From Sva-07 sp963698435 (lineage in GTDB: Bacteria; Actinomycetota; Acidimicrobiia; Acidimicrobiales; Ilumatobacteraceae): 64,000 nucleotides of DNA. The translations under genes were made by a program, and so were the position numbers. This document shows, piece by piece, positions 1 through 7,513 of the stretch (positions within the stretch are counted from its first letter, which is position 1; every line of letters starts with the position of its first letter). Where the stretch lies: positions 372,001-436,000 of the forward strand of contig CAVOQV010000018.1 of NCBI GenBank assembly GCA_963698435.1. Direction: 5' to 3'. The notes under the pieces were generated by a model that did no database searches, was not told the DNA's origin, and saw only the letters and a list, made by a program, of their open reading frames with translations.

Positions 1-226
1 GTTCTTCCCAGACCTCGGTGCTCGGCTGGACGATCGACCACACGATCACCAGCACCGGGATCGACACAGCGATCGCCACGGCGGAGATCACCGCCGTCGT
101 CGTCCACGATCGGATCCGTTGGCCGATCGCAGACATCGTCGACGGCGCGCCGCCCCAACCGTCCTGGTCGGTCGGGATCGAATCGTCGTGGCCGACGTCG
201 ATGGCGTCGGTGAGCGTGTTGCTCAT
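1..226 (-). CDS. Iron(III) ABC transporter permease, N-terminal fragment
   Basis: Partial gene that runs off the left edge; the start is the ATG at 226. The visible 75 residues are a hydrophilic cytoplasmic leader followed by a first membrane helix (about residues 40-67, Val/Ile/Ala-rich) ending in a VWSIV..PSTEVW-type stretch, as at the start of FbpB/ThiP-like permeases. It begins 14 bp after the substrate-binding protein gene on the same strand, so the two form an operon. The assignment rests mainly on this neighbour; the diagnostic EAA loop lies outside the window. Confidence 0.7.
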   Translation of the reverse strand, partial: MSNTLTDAIDVGHDDSIPTDQDGWGGAPSTMSAIGQRIRSWTTTAVISAVAIAVSIPVLVIVWSIVQPSTEVWEE

Positions 227-240
227 CGGGCGGGGTCAGC

Positions 241-1308
241 TCACTCGTATCCGGTGGCGCTCAGCACCTGCACCGCAGCGGGCTGATTCGCGCCCAGCAG
301 TCGCACGGCGGGAAGGTCGGCGATGAACTCGCCGAAGCCGGCGATGACCTCGTTCGGCTCGATGTTCGGATCGACGGGATACTCGAAGTTGGCGTCGGCG
401 AACTGCTGTTGACCGTCGGTCGCCAACCACTCGATCAACGCGAGCGCGCCTTGCGGGTTTGGTGCGTTGGCGGTCACCGCTGCCGTGCTGACGTTGACGT
501 GGGCACCCCGACCGTCCTGCTCGGGCCAGATGATGTCGACGGGGAAGTCGGGATCCTCGGTCACGAGCCGCCCGAGGTAGTAGGTGTTGGCAATGGCGAC
601 GTCGCACTCGCCGTCGGCGACCGCCTTGTAGATGTCGGTGTCGCTGTTGATGTACAGCGGGTCGTTGTCGACCCACGACCGCACGATCTCGGTCGCTCGT
701 TCCTCGCCCTCGGCGATGATGAGCGACGCGACGAGCGACTGGGTGTACGGGTGCGTGCTCGGGCGCAGGCACAGCTTGCCGTTCCACTCCGGGTCGCCGA
801 CCTCGGCGTAGGTCGTCGGCGGGTTCTCGACGCGATCGGAGCTGGCGACGATCACGCGGAGCCGCTGGCTGAGTGCGAACCAGTCGTTGGTCTCACTGCG
901 CAGTTCTTCGGGGATCGTCTCGACGAGTACGTCGCTGTCGACGCTGGCGAGCACCCCGGCGTCTGCTGACAACTCGACGTTCGCCGCATCGGCGGTCATC
1001 ACGACGTCGGCCGGTGTGTTGGCGCCCTCCGCGATCAGCCGTTCCCTGAGTTCAGGGTCGTTCCCGGTGGTGAACCGGACCTCGATGCCGGTGTCGGCAG
1101 TGAACTGATCGAACACCGACTCGATGCCGTAGTGGCGGCCCGTGTACACGGTGATCATCCCGCCGCCCCCGGTCGTGCCGGCGGCCTCCGCCGTTCCGGT
1201 GTTCTCCGTGTCTCCACCTCCGGTGTCGTCGTCGCTGCCGCAGGCGCCGAGGACGAGCGCCCCGATCAGAACACTTCCCACTAGGTACCCAGACCGCTTC
1301 CGCTTCAT
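241..1308 (-). CDS. Fe(III) ABC transporter substrate-binding lipoprotein (FbpA-like)
   Basis: Protein of 355 aa. It has a lipoprotein signal with lipobox LGAC at residues 20-23, a short Asp/Gly/Thr linker, then a periplasmic-binding fold beginning MITVYTGRHYG, typical of iron-binding FbpA/FutA proteins. GKLCLRP (about 180), ANTYYLGR (about 240) and the Tyr-rich segment fit the family, whose Tyr residues bind ferric iron. It would capture Fe(III) outside the membrane and deliver it to the permease encoded next. An IdeR/DtxR-like box abuts the start codon, so iron repression is likely. Other extracellular-solute-binding roles (for example thiamine) are less likely given that box. Confidence 0.88.
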   Translation of the reverse strand: MKRKRSGYLVGSVLIGALVLGACGSDDDTGGGDTENTGTAEAAGTTGGGGMITVYTGRHYGIESVFDQFTADTGIEVRFTTGNDPELRERLIAEGANTPADVVMTADAANVELSADAGVLASVDSDVLVETIPEELRSETNDWFALSQRLRVIVASSDRVENPPTTYAEVGDPEWNGKLCLRPSTHPYTQSLVASLIIAEGEERATEIVRSWVDNDPLYINSDTDIYKAVADGECDVAIANTYYLGRLVTEDPDFPVDIIWPEQDGRGAHVNVSTAAVTANAPNPQGALALIEWLATDGQQQFADANFEYPVDPNIEPNEVIAGFGEFIADLPAVRLLGANQPAAVQVLSATGYE

Positions 1309-1310
1309 AG

Positions 1311-1327
1311 TTAGGCAACCCTAACGA
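1311..1327 (-). promoter_or_regulatory. IdeR/DtxR-like iron box overlapping the promoter
   Basis: TTAGGCAACCCTAACGA (plus strand) matches the IdeR/DtxR consensus TTAGGTTAGSCTAACCTAA in its outer TTAGG and CTAAC blocks. On the minus strand it contains TAGGGT (plus 1318-1323), a plausible -10 element 9 nt before the ATG at 1308. Bound iron repressor would therefore cover the promoter of the iron transporter. Seen directly: the match. Inferred: the regulator, which is not encoded in this window. Confidence 0.72.
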
Positions 1328-1407
1328 GGAGTCGGAAGCAAGCGCAACCCAGCGCTCGACCTGCAGAGCCGCGGCCGTTCCCTTCCGCTCCGGTTGCGCT
1401 CGCGTGT

Positions 1408-1449
1408 GCGATGAGCGAAGTGCGCGTATGCGGTGGTCTCGCTCATCGC
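1408..1449. repeat. 42-bp hairpin repeat, family A, copy 1
   Basis: Begins GCGATGAGCGA and ends TCGCTCATCGC, giving 11-bp complementary arms around a 20-nt loop rich in TGCGCGTATGCGG. Copy 2 follows with a start-to-start distance of 61 bp. It lies in the divergent gap between the iron operon and the DUF2892 gene. Confidence 0.9.
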
Positions 1450-1468
1450 TCGGGTTGGGCTTGCGTGT

Positions 1469-1510
1469 GCGATGAGCGAAGTGCGCGTATGCGGTGGTCC
1501 CGCTCATCGC
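1469..1510. repeat. 42-bp hairpin repeat, family A, copy 2
   Basis: Nearly identical to copy 1 over all 42 bp (same GCGATGAGCGA / CGCTCATCGC arms) and in the same orientation. The 61-bp period seen here recurs exactly in the pair at 58220-58322. Confidence 0.9.
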
Positions 1511-1578
1511 TCGGGATCGCTCGGGGTCGCACTGTCGATGTCGCACGGGCGAGATCACCGTTGCCCGAGCAGGAAAAT

Positions 1579-1604
1579 TATACCCAGGGGGGTATACTTG
1601 AGGC
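1579..1604 (+). promoter_or_regulatory. CsoR/CstR-like operator overlapping a leaderless promoter
   Basis: TATACCC (1579-1585) and GGGTATA (1590-1596) form a perfect 7-bp inverted repeat around AGGG, the architecture of CsoR-family operators, especially persulfide sensors of the CstR type (ATACCCC-GGGGTAT). The right arm contains the -10 hexamer TATACT (1593-1598), only 6 nt before the ATG at 1605, so transcription probably starts on the ATG. Binding would directly block RNA polymerase. Confidence 0.7.
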
Positions 1605-1841
1605 ATGAGGTTCCTCTCGTTCATGAATACGCCCACCGGCCGTGCGATCCGTGTCGGCGGAGGCGTCGTGCTTCTCGTCGTCGGCCTCGTCGTCGGCGGT
1701 TGGCTCGGAACGGCGCTCGCCGTGTTCTCCCTGGCGCCCATCGCCACCGGCGTGTTCGGCGTGTGTCCGATCAACCCACTGGTCGGTCAGCCGATGCGGG
1801 CATGCGCCGTGCCAACCAAGCACCGGGCGCATCACGCCTGA
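1605..1841 (+). CDS. DUF2892 (YgaP-like) small membrane protein
   Basis: Protein of 78 aa. A short N-terminal amphipathic segment (MNTPTGRAIRVGGG) is followed by two hydrophobic helices (about 16-34 and 36-52) and a tail with two Cys (GVCPINPLVG, RACAVP). This is the layout of DUF2892, the membrane module that in YgaP is fused to a rhodanese. Such proteins are often under persulfide- or copper-sensing CsoR-family repressors, and the operator just upstream fits that. Function is unproven; a role in reactive-sulfur handling is an inference from the operator and family context. It stands alone, with no rhodanese or sulfur dioxygenase beside it. Confidence 0.75.
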   Translation: MRFLSFMNTPTGRAIRVGGGVVLLVVGLVVGGWLGTALAVFSLAPIATGVFGVCPINPLVGQPMRACAVPTKHRAHHA

Positions 1842-1855
1842 ACGATGCTCGCTCC

Positions 1856-1861
1856 TACGAT
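1856..1861 (+). promoter_or_regulatory. -10 element TACGAT, leaderless start of mtnN
   Basis: TACGAT followed by 6 nt and the ATG at 1868. This spacing puts the transcription start on the A of the start codon and picks 1868 over the longer open frame upstream. Confidence 0.5.
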
Positions 1862-1867
1862 GGAGCG

Positions 1868-2632
1868 ATGACCATCGGATACCGGCACATCGGCGTGATC
1901 GGAGCGATGGCCGAGGAAGTCGAACGGCTGCACCACCACCTCGAGGCGGAGACCGTCACCGAACACGCCGGGCGCACGTACCGCCACGGCACGCTCGCCG
2001 GGCAGCGCGTCACCGTCGTCCAGTCCCGCATCGGCAAAGTCGCGGCTGCGCTCACCGCAGCGTCGCTCATCCGTGATCACGGTGTCGACGCCATCGTGTT
2101 CACGGGGATCGCCGGGGCGTTGCACGACGACCTGGCCATCGGTGACGTGATCGTCGCCACGGAACTCGTCCAGCACGACCTCGCCGGTCCGCCGGACATG
2201 TTCGCCCGGGGTGAGATCCCGCTGCTCGGCGTGGTGGAGCTCCCGACCGACCCGTCGCTCACCGCCGCCGCCGTCGCTGCCGCCCGTGACTTCGTGGAGC
2301 ACGGCCTCCACTCGATCGTGACGCCCGAGCAGCTCACCGAGCTCGGCATCGGTCGACCCTCCGTGCACACCGGTCAAGTGGCAACGGGTGACGAGTTCAT
2401 CGAGGGTGACCTCAAGGAGATCGTGCGTCGACGAACACCAGCGGCAGCGTGCGTCGACATGGAGGGCGCCGCTGTCGCCCAGGTGTGCCACGAGTTCGGC
2501 GGCGTTCCGCTGTGCGTGGTCCGGGCGATCTCCGATCTGGCCGGAGGCACGGCTTCGGTCGACTTCCCGAAGTTCCTCGACCAGCTCGCATCGCACTACT
2601 CCTACGAGATCCTCCGCCGCATGTTCGCGTGA
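1868..2632 (+). CDS. mtnN: 5'-methylthioadenosine/S-adenosylhomocysteine nucleosidase
   Basis: Protein of 254 aa, close to the family's 230-250. It hydrolyses the N-glycosidic bond of MTA and SAH, giving adenine plus methylthioribose or ribosylhomocysteine; cytosolic. Family motifs in order: GVIGAMAEEVE with the catalytic Glu near the N-terminus, FTGIAGAL, ATGDEFI, VDMEGAAVAQVC carrying the substrate-binding Glu, and RAISDLA with the catalytic Asp. The start at 1868 matches the family N-terminus and lies 6 nt after TACGAT. It stands alone, ending in a strong hairpin shared with the converging fasciclin gene. A broader purine phosphorylase role is less likely given AMAEE and ISDLA. Confidence 0.9.
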   Translation: MTIGYRHIGVIGAMAEEVERLHHHLEAETVTEHAGRTYRHGTLAGQRVTVVQSRIGKVAAALTAASLIRDHGVDAIVFTGIAGALHDDLAIGDVIVATELVQHDLAGPPDMFARGEIPLLGVVELPTDPSLTAAAVAAARDFVEHGLHSIVTPEQLTELGIGRPSVHTGQVATGDEFIEGDLKEIVRRRTPAAACVDMEGAAVAQVCHEFGGVPLCVVRAISDLAGGTASVDFPKFLDQLASHYSYEILRRMFA

Positions 2633-2664
2633 TGTCCCCCCGGTTGGGGGCACCGGGGGGACAT
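2632..2664. terminator. Bidirectional terminator hairpin
   Basis: Perfect 12-bp stem (ATGTCCCCCCGG / CCGGGGGGACAT) with a 9-nt loop, starting on the last bases of mtnN and ending 15 bp before the stop of the opposing fasciclin gene. There is no T-tract, so intrinsic termination is inferred from position and stem strength. Confidence 0.7.
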
Positions 2665-2678
2665 CGCGCGGTGGGAGG

Positions 2679-3320
2679 TCAGTCGAGTGGGAACAGGCCC
2701 TTGAACTCGATCGGGCGCAGCACGCCGGCGATCACGTAGACCGTGCCGTTCGATGCAGTGATCGGCTTGCCGACCACGAACGGATCGAAGTCGGTCCGGT
2801 CGCCGTCGCGCAGGATGGCCCCGAAGCGCAACGGGATCGGACGGATGACCAGGCCCTCGCCGGCTGCGGTCGGAATGGCCGAACGGTTCCGGAAGAGGTC
2901 GGTCACGTTGTTCGGGCTCACGTGGTACAGGACCGTTGTCGTGAGTGCCGGCCCGATCTTGGGGTCGCCCGCCAGGGTGGCCAAGGTGTTCAGGACGTCG
3001 GCCTCCGTGAGCTTCCAGACCGGCGTGTTGGTCAAGTCGGCGACGAGGCCGCGGAAGCTGGCATCGGTCGGAGCGAACGCCGTGGCGCCGTTCAAGCCGG
3101 CGACCGTCTCGGTCAGGCCGAGGGCACCGACGACGTTGGCGAGGATGTCGAAGTCGTTCCAACGGCGATCGGTTGCCTGGCCGCGGTTGTCGTCGAGACT
3201 GCCCGCGACGATGTCGAGGATCGAGGGCGCTTGTGCCTGTGCCGGCGACGCCGTGAGGCTGCCGCCGACGATGACGGCAGCACCGATGGCGCCGGCGACG
3301 AGGGTGCGGATCTTCTTCAT
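2679..3320 (-). CDS. Secreted fasciclin-domain protein
   Basis: Protein of 213 aa. A classical signal peptide (MKKIRTLVAGAIGAAVIVGG..SPAQAQA, cleavage near residue 31) is followed by one FAS1 domain: ILDIVAGS, FDILANVVGALGLTETVAG, AFAPTDASF, VLYHVSP and the closing VIAGVLRPI. FAS1 domains mediate extracellular adhesion; the bacterial homologue MPB70 is secreted. GGAGG lies 8 nt before the ATG at 3320, which decides this start over an upstream in-frame ATG at 3383. The stand-alone gene converges on mtnN. Confidence 0.88.
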   Translation of the reverse strand: MKKIRTLVAGAIGAAVIVGGSLTASPAQAQAPSILDIVAGSLDDNRGQATDRRWNDFDILANVVGALGLTETVAGLNGATAFAPTDASFRGLVADLTNTPVWKLTEADVLNTLATLAGDPKIGPALTTTVLYHVSPNNVTDLFRNRSAIPTAAGEGLVIRPIPLRFGAILRDGDRTDFDPFVVGKPITASNGTVYVIAGVLRPIEFKGLFPLD

Positions 3321-3512
3321 TGAGGTTCCTCCGGGTTCGTGAGTCAGAGTGGGGGTCGCCCCGGACGGTGCCGGGATCACCATCTACGGCGCAGCTCGCA
3401 CATCGGATGACACGATGTCGCGATTTGCGCGGCGTTCCGCGGCGCGATCACGACTCGGTGCGATCGCGGGCCACCTGGCGTGGGTCCTCCCCGGCCCCGT
3501 CCCCGGGGACCG

Positions 3513-5024
3513 TCAGTCGTAGCGGAGGCAGCCGTCGCCGAGGTCGACGGCGGGGAGTTCGGTCTTCTCGGTCCAGTAGTCCTGAGTGTGCTGCCACTCG
3601 GGCTTGTCGCCGCGCTTGGGCATCAGATGCTGACTGCGCATCAGGTAGCCCGGGTTGAAGTTGTCCGGATCGATCCACGACCCCAGCTCCATGTCGGCGT
3701 CCTCGGGACGGAGCTGCGGGGTGACCTTCTTCGCGCCGATGTCGTCCATGTGGCGCAGCAACCGAACCACGAAGTCACCCAGGAGATCTGCCCGCAACGT
3801 CCAGCTCGCACGGAAGTAGCCGAAGACCCAGAGCAGGTTCGGGACGCCGGTGAACATCATCCCGCGGTAGGTCACCGTGTCGGCGAAGTTGACCGGGGTG
3901 CCATCGACGGTGAACGAGATGTCGCCGAGCACGCTGAGGTCGAACCCGGTCGCCGTGACGATCACGTCGGCGTCGAGCTGCTGCCCCGACTTCGTGAGGA
4001 TGCCCGTCTCGTTGAACGTCTCGATCTCGTCGGTCACGACGGAGGCCAGCCCGGCGCTGATCCCTTTGAACAGGTCGCCGTCGGGAACCATCGCGAGCCG
4101 CTGCTGCCACGGCCGGTACTTCGGGGTGAAGTGGGTCTCGACGTCGTAGCCCTCGGGCAGCTCGGCGCGCACGCCGTTGAGCAGCTCGTCGCGCAACCAC
4201 TCCGGCTCCTCGAACGACAGCTGCGTGATCAGTGCCTGGTCCTGGAGGGCCTTGCGGCGGACGATCTCGTGCGTCCACTCCTCGGGGATCTCCAGGCTGC
4301 GCAACATGTCGGCGACCTCGTTGACGTTCGGGCGCGAGACGAAGTAGGTCGGCGAACGCTGCAGCATCGTCACGTGCTCACATTCACCGGCGATCGCCGG
4401 CACCAGCGTGGCCGCGGTCGCTCCCGATCCGATCACGAGCACCTGCTTTCCCGACAGATCGATGTCGGTCGGCCACGTCTGGGGGTGCACGATCTCGCCC
4501 CGGAAGTCCTCCATGCCGGGCCAGTCCGGCGTGTAACCCTTCTCGTGCCGGTAGTAGCCCTGGCACATCCACAGGAAACTCGTCGTGAACGTCACCGGCT
4601 CGGCCGTCCCGGCTCCCGGATCGGTGCGCATCGCGTGCACCGTCCAGAGGTTGTCGGCGCTCGACCACTCCGCTGCCGAGATCGCGTGGTGGTAACGGAT
4701 GTGGCGGTCGAGGTCGTTCTCGTCGATCACCTCGCCCATGTAGGCGAGGATCTTGTCGGCGGTGGCGATCGGAGGGCCGATCCACGGCTTGAACCGATAG
4801 CCGAACGTGTACAGGTCGCTGTCGGAGCGGATGCCCGGGTACTTGTGCGTCAGCCAGGTGCCGCCGAAGCTCTCGAACTTCTCGAGGATGACGAACGACT
4901 TCTCCGGGTACTGGTCCTGGAGGTGGTAGCCGGCCCCGATGCCGGAGATCCCGGCCCCGACGATCAGGACGTCGACGTGCTCGATCGCCTGGTCCGTGCG
5001 TTCGATCGTGCTGGTCTCGCTCAT
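3513..5024 (-). CDS. Flavin-containing (Baeyer-Villiger-type) monooxygenase
   Basis: Protein of 503 aa. It has an FAD-binding GAGISGIGAGYHL near residue 24, an NADPH-binding GSGATAATLVPAI near residue 190, and FGGTWLTHKYPGIRSDSDLYTFGYRF early on, as in class B monooxygenases related to EthA. These enzymes insert oxygen into ketones or oxidise N/S atoms using NADPH and O2. The C-terminal VTATGFDLSVLGDISFTVDG is also typical. GGAGAAGGAGGGC lies just upstream of the ATG at 5024, a strong ribosome site that fixes the start. The substrate is unknown; no catabolic partner sits beside it. Confidence 0.88.
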   Translation of the reverse strand: MSETSTIERTDQAIEHVDVLIVGAGISGIGAGYHLQDQYPEKSFVILEKFESFGGTWLTHKYPGIRSDSDLYTFGYRFKPWIGPPIATADKILAYMGEVIDENDLDRHIRYHHAISAAEWSSADNLWTVHAMRTDPGAGTAEPVTFTTSFLWMCQGYYRHEKGYTPDWPGMEDFRGEIVHPQTWPTDIDLSGKQVLVIGSGATAATLVPAIAGECEHVTMLQRSPTYFVSRPNVNEVADMLRSLEIPEEWTHEIVRRKALQDQALITQLSFEEPEWLRDELLNGVRAELPEGYDVETHFTPKYRPWQQRLAMVPDGDLFKGISAGLASVVTDEIETFNETGILTKSGQQLDADVIVTATGFDLSVLGDISFTVDGTPVNFADTVTYRGMMFTGVPNLLWVFGYFRASWTLRADLLGDFVVRLLRHMDDIGAKKVTPQLRPEDADMELGSWIDPDNFNPGYLMRSQHLMPKRGDKPEWQHTQDYWTEKTELPAVDLGDGCLRYD

Positions 5025-5315
5025 GTCGCCCTCCTTCTCCCGCTGGCAGCTTCGCGCACGGACGTGGCGCCGCCGTAGCCCGCTGTCCCTGCAAGGATCG
5101 ACCGTCCGCGTGCGCCGAGTGGCTGAAGGGATCCGTCCGGAGCGCGGTCGCTGCTCCGGCAGTCGTCGCGTACGGCAACCGGTACCGGCACGTCGCCAAC
5201 GCCCGCGAAGCGGGCGAGGTCGATGCCGCCCGGCTCGGCTCGCACAACGAGGCTTCCCACGACGAACCTGTGCGACATCGCCGCGGCGCCGCCTCGCAGC
5301 AGCGACACTGTGGGG

Positions 5316-6284
5316 GTGCGAATCGATTGCGCCGCCTACGTCGATGGCCAACGCCGGGAATTCGATCCCGACACGATGACGGTCGCCGATGCCGTTCGCG
5401 GGGACGGCTTCGTGTGGCTCGGCCTGCAGATGCCCGACGAGTTCGAGCTGCGTCGGGCGATGGAGTCGCTCGGAATCACCGGGGTGTCGGCGCTCGACGT
5501 GCTGACACCGCACGCTCGTCCGGTCTTGACCGTCGAAGACTCGGTCGTGCAGCTGGTGCTGCGAACCGCTGCCTACGAGGATCGGAACGAAACGATTGCG
5601 CTCGGGGAGATGACCCTGCTGGTCGGACCACGCGCCGTCATCTCGATCCGCCACGGCCAGGCCAGCCAGCTGTCGTCAGCCCGTGCGGCCCTCGAGGCTG
5701 ATCCCGATCGCCTTCGGCTGGGTCCGTCCGCCGTCGTCGCGGCCGTTGTCAACGTCGTGATCGACGGGTACGGCCCGGCGCTCGACGGGTTCGAGAACGA
5801 CGTGATCGAAGTCGAGCGGGACGTGTTCTCCGACAGCAACCGTCAGCCGGTGCAGCGCCTGTACAAGCTCAAACGGGAGGTCCGACGGATGATCGTGGCG
5901 ATCGACTCGCTCGACGATCCGCTCGCCCGACTCATCCGGATGCGTGGGCCGCAGATGCCGCCAGCGGTCCTTCACGACCTCAATGAAGCCTCCGACCAGC
6001 TCGATCGCGCGGTCACTCGGGCGCACTCGTTGTCGGGGCTGCTCGACGCGGCGCTCACCGCCAGCCTCACCCAGATCTCGGTCCGGCAGAACGACGACAT
6101 GCGCAAGATCAGCGCGTGGGTTGCGATGGCGGCGATCCCGACGATGGTCGCCGGCATCTATGGCATGAACTTCGACACCATGCCGGAGCTGGAGTGGGCG
6201 GTCGGTTATCCGCTGGTGCTCTCGCTCACGGCGATCGCGGTCGCGTTGCTCTACCGGCAGTTCAAGAAGTCCGGCTGGCTCTGA
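5316..6284 (+). CDS. CorA-family divalent cation transporter
   Basis: Protein of 322 aa. A soluble N-terminal domain with long helices (ALDGFENDVIEVERDVFSD, LYKLKREVRRMI) is followed by two C-terminal membrane helices and the signature YGMN at about residue 280 (GIYGMNFDTMPELEW). Family members form pentameric Mg2+/Co2+ channels. The GTG at 5316 is chosen because GACACT lies exactly 6 nt upstream, the leaderless spacing common here; a GTG at 5310 and an ATG at 5223 are alternatives. The 285 bp upstream hold only a small inverted repeat (CCGGAGC/GCTCCGG, 5137-5159) and no convincing gene. It abuts the converging SDR gene. Confidence 0.85.
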   Translation: MRIDCAAYVDGQRREFDPDTMTVADAVRGDGFVWLGLQMPDEFELRRAMESLGITGVSALDVLTPHARPVLTVEDSVVQLVLRTAAYEDRNETIALGEMTLLVGPRAVISIRHGQASQLSSARAALEADPDRLRLGPSAVVAAVVNVVIDGYGPALDGFENDVIEVERDVFSDSNRQPVQRLYKLKREVRRMIVAIDSLDDPLARLIRMRGPQMPPAVLHDLNEASDQLDRAVTRAHSLSGLLDAALTASLTQISVRQNDDMRKISAWVAMAAIPTMVAGIYGMNFDTMPELEWAVGYPLVLSLTAIAVALLYRQFKKSGWL

Positions 6285-6286
6285 CG

Positions 6287-7159
6287 TCAGACGATCGAGC
6301 TGGTGCTGCGGGCCACCAGTTTGCCCAGTGCCCACTGAGACGCCCGTGGCGAGATCCTCGCGGCTGCGTCGAAGACGTGGGCGTCGGGGCCGATCAGGGC
6401 TCGACGCTTGTTCTTCTCGACTGCGCCGAGGATCAGCTGCGCTGCCTTCTGTGGCGTGGTGCGGGTCAGGCGCTCGAAGTCGACCGCGGCTTGTTCGGCA
6501 TCGACCGCTTCTTCGTGTTCGGCGAACTCGAAGCGGGCGTTGCGGGCGATGTTCGTGCGGATGCCGCCGGGGTGGATGGTGGTCGCGGACACGCCGCACT
6601 GCTCGATGTCGAGTTCGGTGCGAAGCGCGTCGGTGAACCCGCGCACGGCGAACTTCGCCGAGTTGTAGGCGGACTGGCTGGGGATGCCCAGCAACCCGAA
6701 CACGCTCGAGATGTTGATCACGTGGCCGTCGCCGGATGCCTTCAGGTGGGGGAGGAACGCCAGGGTGCCGTGCACGACACCCCAGAAGTTGATGTCCATC
6801 AACCAGCGGAAGCTCTCGTAGGTCATCGCGCTCACGTTGGCGCTCAGCGCGACACCGGCGTTGTTGAAGATCAGGTTGACCTGCCCGAACTCGTCGGCGA
6901 CGGTCGCCGCCCATGCCTCGACCGCGTCGCGGTCGGTGACGTCGATGCGAGCGGTGGACACCTTCACACCCACTCGGACGCTGCCGGCGGCGGCACCGGC
7001 TGCCTGTTCCACCAGCACAACGGTCGCTGCCAGCCCGTCGTCATCGACGTCGGACAGTGCGAGATGGCAGCCCCTCGCGGCCAGCTCGAGCGCCAGGCCC
7101 CGTCCGATGCCCGAACCCGCACCCGTGATCGCTGCGACCTTGCCCTGGAACTGCTGCAC
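6287..7159 (-). CDS. SDR-family NAD(P)-dependent oxidoreductase
   Basis: Protein of 290 aa. Cofactor loop TGAGSGIGRG (residues 14-23), NNAGVAL (about 96), catalytic Ser in the ISSVFG segment and YNSAKFAVRGF supplying Tyr and Lys. The stretch between beta-2 and the DVTD motif is about ten residues longer than usual (VEQAAGAAAGSVRVGVKVST). Classical SDRs oxidise or reduce alcohols, ketones or acyl groups; the substrate is unknown. The start is a GTG at 7159, 7 nt after TAGAGT on the minus strand. It is an isolated gene meeting the CorA gene tail to tail with 2 bp between. Confidence 0.85.
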   Translation of the reverse strand: MQQFQGKVAAITGAGSGIGRGLALELAARGCHLALSDVDDDGLAATVVLVEQAAGAAAGSVRVGVKVSTARIDVTDRDAVEAWAATVADEFGQVNLIFNNAGVALSANVSAMTYESFRWLMDINFWGVVHGTLAFLPHLKASGDGHVINISSVFGLLGIPSQSAYNSAKFAVRGFTDALRTELDIEQCGVSATTIHPGGIRTNIARNARFEFAEHEEAVDAEQAAVDFERLTRTTPQKAAQLILGAVEKNKRRALIGPDAHVFDAAARISPRASQWALGKLVARSTSSIV

Positions 7160-7166
7160 GGAGTCG

Positions 7167-7172
7167 ACTCTA
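7167..7172 (-). promoter_or_regulatory. -10 element TAGAGT of the SDR gene
   Basis: Reads TAGAGT on the minus strand, 7 nt before the GTG at 7159; predicted leaderless start. Confidence 0.45.
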
Positions 7173-7191
7173 GGGAACCTCCCCTGCGAGG

Positions 7192-7437
7192 TCAGGCGGC
7201 GAGCGTGAACTGGGAACGACGGCCCGAGGTGATCTGCATGGCAAGAAGCCCGAAGGCGCGTTCGCGCACCGGTGCGGGCTCGTGCTCGTCGGCGAGTACC
7301 TCGGCGAGCACGGGTGAGGCATCGGCGGCAGCCGCGAGGGCGAGCACGTGGTCGACGATGCCGCGGTCGAGGGCGTCGAATCCCTCGCGGTCGATCGTGA
7401 TGGCGATGTGGTCGAGCGAGCTGGTGGAGGAGGTCAT
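7192..7437 (-). CDS. Small hypothetical protein (81 aa)
   Basis: I do not recognise a family. The protein is acidic and helical (ITIDREGFDALDRGIVDHVLALAAAADASP) with a basic end (MQITSGRRSQFTLAA) and no membrane segment or signal. The start at 7437 is supported by TACCGT exactly 6 nt upstream (minus strand). It is divergent from the LysR regulator across a 76-bp gap that holds a LysR-type palindrome, the usual arrangement of a LysR target, so it may be controlled by that regulator. Confidence 0.55.
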   Translation of the reverse strand: MTSSTSSLDHIAITIDREGFDALDRGIVDHVLALAAAADASPVLAEVLADEHEPAPVRERAFGLLAMQITSGRRSQFTLAA

Positions 7438-7464
7438 GCCATCACGGTACGGACGGCGAAGACA

Positions 7465-7478
7465 CATCGCTGGCGATG
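7465..7478. promoter_or_regulatory. LysR-type palindrome in divergent promoter
   Basis: CATCGC-TG-GCGATG, a perfect 6-bp inverted repeat midway between the divergent 81-aa gene and the LysR gene. It fits an autoregulatory LysR box. Neighbouring -10 elements are TACCGT (minus, 7444-7449) and TATGCT (plus, 7501-7506). Confidence 0.5.
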
Positions 7479-7513
7479 ATTACGACTGATGGTGATCAGA
7501 TATGCTGATGTTC

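Noticed and set aside
1405..1510. The 42-bp repeats as a CRISPR array
   Set aside because: Only two units at each site, both palindromic through their whole length, with similar short spacers and no cas genes.
5110..5160. A tRNA-like stretch (GCCGAGTGGCTGAAGG) upstream of the CorA gene
   Set aside because: Only the D-arm resembles a Ser/Leu tRNA; no matching acceptor stem, anticodon arm or T-arm (GGTTCGAATCC) follows.
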